Shown in pieces: positions 5,824 to 9,186 of a stretch of 9,186 bases of DNA (positions are counted from its first letter, which is position 1; the number at the start of each line of letters is the position of its first letter). Position numbers and translations under genes: made by a program. The DNA comes from Acidobacteriota bacterium (GTDB lineage: Bacteria > Acidobacteriota > Terriglobia > UBA7540): the NCBI GenBank assembly GCA_021786455.1, contig JAJYNF010000320.1, positions 1 through 9,186 of the forward strand, given 5' to 3'. Below the pieces are notes generated by a model. It made no database searches, was not told the origin of the DNA, and saw only the letters and a program-made list of their open reading frames with translations.

Positions 5824-7116
5824 ATGGACTCCTCTCATATCGAGTCTTTACCGCCGACGGCCGCCTCGCCGGAAGCGATCCCGCGCGCGAGCAGCTATCG
5901 GGGCGTCCTCGGGCGGCAAGGGTTTGCGTGGCTTTTGGCGGCGCAGGCCCTCGCCGTTTTCGACGACAACACCTTCAAGCAACTTTTGTTTTTCTTCGCG
6001 GTGGCGACCGTTTCGAACTCTGCCACCCGCTCCGAGATCATTTCCTGGGGCACAGCGCTTTACGTTCTTCCCTACATTTTGTTTTCTTCTTATGCCGGTC
6101 AAGTTGCCGACCGCTTTTCCAAGCGGCGAGTGATTATTTCCCTCAAGCTGGTGGAGGCGAGCGTGCTGACGTTGGCCACCTTCGCCATGTTTCTGGGGCA
6201 GATTCACGCCATGTTGGCGGCGCTTTTTCTGCTCGGCATCCACGCCGCTTTTCTCGATCCCGCCAAGGAGGGCATCCTACCGCAGATTTTTCCCGAGGCT
6301 GGCCTGTCAAGGGCCAACGGCCTGATGCAACTGACCATTTACTCAATGATTGTTCTGGGGCCGGTGGCGGCGGGCGTGCTGACGGACGTGTTTCCTTCGC
6401 GCCGTTACGTTCCCGTGGCGCTGCTGGTCGGCATGGCGCTGGTAGGATTGGGCTGCGCCGTCGGAATTGCCCGCGTCGAAGCGATTGGAGCGGACGAAAA
6501 ATTCCGCTGGAACCCGGTACGCGAGTTTCTGCGTGACTGGGGAGAGATTCGCGCCTCGCGCCCGCTTTTCCACGCGGTTCTGGCTATCGCCTATTTCTGG
6601 TTTCTCGGCGCCGTGTACTTGCAGAACGTCCTTGGCTACGGCCACGATTTACTGCACTTGAGCGATGCCGGCATCAGCGGGCTGATGGCCGCGGTTTCCG
6701 TCGGCATCGGACTGGGCGCTTTTATGGCGGGGAAACTTTCCGGCTCTCGAGTCGAGTTGCGCCTAGTTCCCATCGGCGCGGTGGGGTTGGGGGTCTTCGG
6801 CGTTTTTCTTTATTTCGCATACGCTTCCTTTTGGGCGGCGTGGGCCGGACACTTTCTGCTCGGTTTTTCGGGCGGAATATTTATTATCCCGCTACAAGCG
6901 TTTTTGCAGGCGCGCGCCGGCGAGCATTCAAAGGGACGCGTGATTGCCGCTTCGAACGTTCTCACCTTCACGGGAGTAGTTCTCGGCGCTGTGGTTTTTG
7001 GAGTGCTGACCGGCCCGCTCCACATGGCAGCCAACCAAATTCTGCTCGTGATGAGCCTGACCGCCTTCGCCGCGGTTGCCTATCTCATTATTTTCCTGAC
7101 CCCCTCAGCCTGTTGA
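5824..7116 (+). CDS. MFS permease, LplT-like (lysophospholipid transporter family)
   Basis: The protein is 430 residues with about 12 hydrophobic helices, an integral inner-membrane carrier. Helix 1 ends in [15 protein letters not shown] (residues 44-58), like the GAFNDN-F-K-L block of LplT-type permeases. MFS motif A follows helix 2: [13 protein letters not shown] (92-104). [10 protein letters not shown] (145-154) matches the PAK-GILP block of the LplT/Aas family. Known LplT flips lyso-phosphatidylethanolamine inward for re-acylation by Aas. Here the frame stops after the last helix ([10 protein letters not shown]), with no fused acyltransferase or acyl-ACP synthetase and none next door. Substrate is therefore uncertain and other MFS functions remain possible. 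ATG 5824 has no obvious ribosome site; a perfect AAGGAGG at 5785-5791 points instead to ATC 5797, which would add 9 residues. ATG 5683 would add 47 residues that run through the putative promoter and is rejected. Confidence 0.85.
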   Translation: MDSSHIESLPPTAASPEAIPRASSYRGVLGRQGFAWLLAAQALAVFDDNTFKQLLFFFAVATVSNSATRSEIISWGTALYVLPYILFSSYAGQVADRFSKRRVIISLKLVEASVLTLATFAMFLGQIHAMLAALFLLGIHAAFLDPAKEGILPQIFPEAGLSRANGLMQLTIYSMIVLGPVAAGVLTDVFPSRRYVPVALLVGMALVGLGCAVGIARVEAIGADEKFRWNPVREFLRDWGEIRASRPLFHAVLAIAYFWFLGAVYLQNVLGYGHDLLHLSDAGISGLMAAVSVGIGLGAFMAGKLSGSRVELRLVPIGAVGLGVFGVFLYFAYASFWAAWAGHFLLGFSGGIFIIPLQAFLQARAGEHSKGRVIAASNVLTFTGVVLGAVVFGVLTGPLHMAANQILLVMSLTAFAAVAYLIIFLTPSAC

Positions 7117-7430
7117 AAGGAGTTCCACCCGCTCCGGGTTTGCGAGGGATAAAGAATCCAAGCGCCTTCGTTTCTCCCGAACCGTAAAATTCTAATCGGA
7201 ACGAGGCGATCCCGCGCGCATTCGACGAGGATCCCGTGGGATTTCGTGCGGTCAGAAATGAAGTCGCGGAAAAAGATATCGCCCGCCGCAGCGGAGACCT
7301 GTAGAGTCCCCAGTGGCAGATGAATCACGCCCCGCAGCAATACTGCGCGCAGGTTCCAGGAACTCAGCCGGAGCTCCTGCGGAACCAGGCCGCGCCTGTT
7401 TTGCTCCGGCTGGCAGAGAGAATCCTCTAA
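7117..7430. other. Convergent intergenic gap
   Basis: These 314 bases lie between two converging genes (permease stop 7116, AIM24 stop 7431). A minus-strand frame from TTG 7340 to 7080 (86 codons) is open. It overlaps the permease tail, has no ribosome site and no motif I know, so I do not call it a gene. The only clear structure is the nested inverted repeat at 7365-7412. The rest holds nothing I can name. Confidence 0.6.
7365..7412. terminator. Nested inverted repeat between convergent genes, candidate terminator
   Basis: CAGCCGGAGC (7365-7374) and GCTCCGGCTG (7403-7412) form a perfect 10-bp stem. Inside it CAGGC-CGC-GCCTG (7386-7398) makes a second hairpin followed by TTTT (7399-7402) on the plus strand. 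The outer stem begins 19 bases past the AIM24 stop on the minus strand. Position and structure suit a transcription end for AIM24 and possibly for the permease, 248 bases upstream on the plus strand. Confidence 0.45.
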
Positions 7431-8183
7431 TTACATCCCCTTCAAAATCGAGCCGACGATGCCACCCACGACGCCGCCCTCAGCCGCCTGTGATGACTGC
7501 ACGGGCATGTATTCCATGATTTCTTGCGCCAACCGGGAAATGGGCAGCGTTTGCAGCCAAATTCTGCCCGGCCCTGTCAGCGAGGCGAGAAAGATTCCGT
7601 CACCGCCAAAAATCAAGTTTTTGATTCCTGGCACTGTTGTGATTTGAAACGATACGCCTACTTGGAACGCGCCCACGTGCCCCGGATGGACTCGAAGATT
7701 TTCACCCGGCTGGAGGTCTTTGATGACGAGTTCGCCGGATAGCTCGAGCCAAGCGGTTCCCGTGCCGCTGAGGCGCTGGAGCAGGAAACCTTCGCCGCCG
7801 AAGATTCCTGCTCCCAACGATTGCTGGAAACCGACGCCAATCTGAATCTGCGGCGTGCCGCACAAAAAACCATGCCGGTGGATCATGTACTCCTGTCCGG
7901 CGCCGACTTCGACCGGAACGATGTGTCCCGGCAATTTGGTGGCGAAGGAAACCGAACCCGGCGCGCCCACGGCTCGATATTCCGTCATGAACAGCGACCC
8001 TCCGCCGGCCACGCGTTTGATGGCGCCGAAGATCCCTCCGCCGCCGGCAAATTGCGTGTGCGTCTTCAACTGAATGGAGCTGGTCATCCAGGAAAGCTCG
8101 CCAGCTTCGGAAATGACGGATTCGTCGGGGTCCAGCGTGACTTCAAGCACGGGTAGGGTGGTACCTAAGATGCGAGTCTGCAT
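7431..8183 (-). CDS. AIM24 / TIGR00266 family protein
   Basis: The protein is 250 residues, the usual size for this family. Recognisable stretches are the opening ILGTTLPVLEVTLDPDESVI and EAGELSWM (residues about 5-33), a glycine-rich GGGGIFGAIKR near 48-58, then GGSLFMTEYRA, and the repeated beta pattern with LQPGENLRVHPGHVGAF and NLIFGGDGIFLASLTGPGRIWLQT in the last third. The fold is an all-beta double-stranded beta-helix-like trimer in solved bacterial members. Yeast AIM24 is a mitochondrial inner-membrane-associated protein, but the bacterial role is not established. There is no signal peptide or true transmembrane helix. The glycine-rich hydrophobic tail (EGGVVGGIVGSILKGM) could contact a membrane, which is inference. 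GAGGAG (8191-8196) sits 7 bases before the ATG. A promoter-like pair lies further upstream. It stands alone on its strand. Confidence 0.93.
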   Translation of the reverse strand: MQTRILGTTLPVLEVTLDPDESVISEAGELSWMTSSIQLKTHTQFAGGGGIFGAIKRVAGGGSLFMTEYRAVGAPGSVSFATKLPGHIVPVEVGAGQEYMIHRHGFLCGTPQIQIGVGFQQSLGAGIFGGEGFLLQRLSGTGTAWLELSGELVIKDLQPGENLRVHPGHVGAFQVGVSFQITTVPGIKNLIFGGDGIFLASLTGPGRIWLQTLPISRLAQEIMEYMPVQSSQAAEGGVVGGIVGSILKGM

Positions 8184-8251
8184 AGCGAGTCTCCTCGAAT
8201 GGGTTGAGCTTCACGGGCGAGCATTTTCCGAGCGCCCAGTCCGCAATTTAA

Positions 8252-8279
8252 GTTATACCGTGACGGCGCCTCTCGGCAA
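8252..8279 (-). promoter_or_regulatory. Sigma70-like promoter for the AIM24 gene
   Basis: Read on the minus strand, TTGCCG (8279-8274, four of six) and TATAAC (8257-8252, five of six) are 16 bases apart. Transcription would start near 8246, leaving a leader of about 60 bases that contains the GAGGAG site. The evidence is motif matching only. Confidence 0.42.
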
Positions 8280-8492
8280 GAGGGCGAATGACGCCATGCA
8301 GGGCGGCCCGCCGGTCAACGGCGCTCTCGATAACACGCTGCCCGCTGAGCGACAGATTTTGCGCGTGCCAGAGCAATCGGCTTTTGAGGCGACATATTTA
8401 TTGTCGGCACGGGCCAAAGAGCGCGGATGTCAGTCACAGATTTATCCGCAAAAGGGCTTGAAAGGAATAGAATAAGCCGGTTGGGGCCGGGT

Positions 8493-8552
8493 CGAAGTTT
8501 GTCTTGAGGGAATCATGAACTTCGTAAGTTTGTCGAAGGCGTCTATACGCCT
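8493..8552. promoter_or_regulatory. Repeat cluster upstream of rhamnose isomerase, candidate operators
   Basis: Three arrangements overlap here. AAGTTTGTC occurs twice in direct order (8495-8503 and 8526-8534), 31 bases apart, close to three helical turns. CGAAGTT (8493-8499) is inverted as AACTTCG (8518-8524), and AACTT-CGT-AAGTT (8518-8530) is itself a palindrome. Finally AGGCGT-CTAT-ACGCCT (8537-8552) is a perfect 6-bp inverted repeat. All lie 46-105 bases before the start codon at 8598. Binding sites for a regulator of rhamnose use are plausible; none matches an operator I can name. Confidence 0.45.
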
Positions 8553-8581
8553 AAACGCAGGCGGGGGTATCATCAATGGGG

Positions 8582-8588
8582 AAAGGAG
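8582..8588 (+). promoter_or_regulatory. Shine-Dalgarno site of the rhamnose isomerase gene
   Basis: AAAGGAG stands nine bases before the ATG at 8598 and fixes that start. Confidence 0.75.
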
Positions 8589-8597
8589 ATTGCGTTT

Positions 8598-9186
8598 ATG
8601 GGATCGAGCGCGAGCAAGGCGGGTGGGATCCTAGAGGATCGGGTGGCGTTGGCACTGGATGGGCTTCAGATTGAGCTCCCGTCGTGGGGGTTTGCGGACA
8701 CGGGCACGCGGTTTGGGAAATTTCTGCAGCCGGCAGCGAAGACGGTTGAAGAGAAATTTTCTGACGCCGGTCAAGTGAACAGGTTCACCGGCGCCTGCCC
8801 TACGGTGGCGCTGCACGTGCTGTGGGATGTGCCCAAAGGAACCGAATGCGCGGGAGTGCTAAAGCTGGCAGCGCGCTATGGGGTTCGGCCCGGTTCGATC
8901 AGCCCAAACGTTTTCCAGGATCAGATCTACAAGCACGGTTCGCTCGCCAACGAGCAAGAATCGGTGCGTCGGCACGCGACGGAGCACATTCTGGATTCGG
9001 TGCGGATCGCCAAAGAACTGGGTTCGCGCGACGTGACGCCTTGGTTTGCCGACGGGTCGAATTTCCCCGGCACTACCAATATTCGGGCGCGGAAGCGCTG
9101 GATGGCGGAAGGGCTAAAGCGGGCGCACGACGCGCTCGGTGAAAGCCAGCGGTTGCTGGTGGAATACAAACCTTTCGAGCCGGCTT
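8598..9186 (+). CDS. rhaI: L-rhamnose isomerase (RhaI / Pseudomonas stutzeri type), 5' part
   Basis: The first 196 codons are present and open to the right edge. The enzyme interconverts L-rhamnose and L-rhamnulose, the first step of rhamnose catabolism, in the cytoplasm. The protein begins with a short lead (MGSSASKAGGILEDRVALAL), then IELPSWGFADTGTRFGKF (residues 25-42), HVLWDVP (73-79) and WFADGSNFPGTTNIRARKRW (149-168). These blocks are typical of the TIM-barrel sugar isomerases of the RhaI type rather than E. coli RhaA. H73 in HVLWD is the likely counterpart of the conserved active-site histidine of that type. The metal-binding Glu/Asp/His residues lie in the missing half, so an intact enzyme cannot be confirmed. 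The N-terminal lead is shorter than in rhizobial RhaI. AAAGGAG nine bases upstream fixes the start. Some enzymes of this type also act on other sugars such as allose, so exact substrate is open. Rhamnulose kinase or aldolase genes may follow downstream, outside the window. Confidence 0.87.
   Translation, partial: MGSSASKAGGILEDRVALALDGLQIELPSWGFADTGTRFGKFLQPAAKTVEEKFSDAGQVNRFTGACPTVALHVLWDVPKGTECAGVLKLAARYGVRPGSISPNVFQDQIYKHGSLANEQESVRRHATEHILDSVRIAKELGSRDVTPWFADGSNFPGTTNIRARKRWMAEGLKRAHDALGESQRLLVEYKPFEPA

Larger units (their letters stand above)
8184..8597. other. Divergent intergenic gap between AIM24 and rhamnose isomerase
   Basis: These 414 bases are unusually long for this window. The left part holds the AIM24 leader and promoter. 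About 8290-8470 is unexplained: an open plus-strand frame ends at 8475, but it mostly runs antisense through AIM24 and its last 60 codons (from ATG 8296) have no ribosome site, so I do not call it. The right part (8490-8560) is dense in short direct and inverted repeats, described separately, as expected of a controlled sugar-catabolic promoter. A TATCAT hexamer (8568-8573) has no -35 partner. Confidence 0.55.

Noticed and set aside
7080..7340. 86-codon minus-strand frame in the convergent gap
   Set aside because: TTG start without ribosome site, overlaps the permease end, and no family resemblance. I would reconsider if homologues were found.
8074..8475. 133-codon plus-strand frame across the AIM24 start
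   Set aside because: The first third is antisense to AIM24 coding sequence and the rest overlaps its ribosome site and promoter; no ribosome site of its own.

Overview
This window looks like a chromosomal segment of a high-G+C (by eye about 60%) free-living bacterium. The gene set fits a soil or sediment Acidobacteriota-type organism: a divergent NodB deacetylase and glycolipid-type glycosyltransferase, a DUF255/YyaL protein, an AIM24 protein, a short-form L-rhamnose isomerase, and a secreted protein of unknown family. That taxonomic placement is an inference from gene types and composition. There is no rRNA, tRNA, CRISPR array, integrase or transposase, and most of the window reads as ordinary housekeeping or accessory chromosome.

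Layout. Positions 1-159 (minus strand) hold the first 53 codons of a membrane-anchored polysaccharide deacetylase that runs off the left edge. Diverging from it is a family-28 (MGDG synthase/UgtP/MurG-like) glycosyltransferase (309-1457, plus). The 149-bp gap between them carries two overlapping, mutually exclusive inverted repeats. After a gap of about 350 bp with a perfect 18-bp palindrome comes a secreted six-cysteine protein of unknown family (1807-2529, plus). A tandem-CBS-domain protein with its own sigma70-like promoter follows (2754-3197, plus). Next is a 221-bp stretch bounded by 13-bp inverted repeats (3215-3435), with a further internal copy of the same motif. It sits at the 3' end of a large minus-strand thioredoxin-fold DUF255 (YyaL/SPATA20) protein (3456-5663). 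Diverging from that gene is a stand-alone LplT-like MFS permease (5824-7116, plus). A convergent gap with a nested inverted repeat separates it from an AIM24/TIGR00266 gene (7431-8183, minus). A 414-bp gap, operator-like in its right third, then leads into an L-rhamnose isomerase cut by the right edge (8598 to the end, plus).

How the genes relate. No multi-gene operon is evident: most genes face away from or towards their neighbours and have their own Shine-Dalgarno sequences. A loose cell-envelope theme (deacetylase, lipid glycosyltransferase, LplT-like lysophospholipid flippase) can be inferred, but nothing in the sequence ties these genes together. I see no convincing new multi-gene system. 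The items most worth a second look are the inverted-repeat-bounded element at 3215-3435, the ATC/SD start question at the permease, the overlapping hairpins at 197-239, the 18-bp palindrome at 1678-1695, and the repeats upstream of the rhamnose isomerase.
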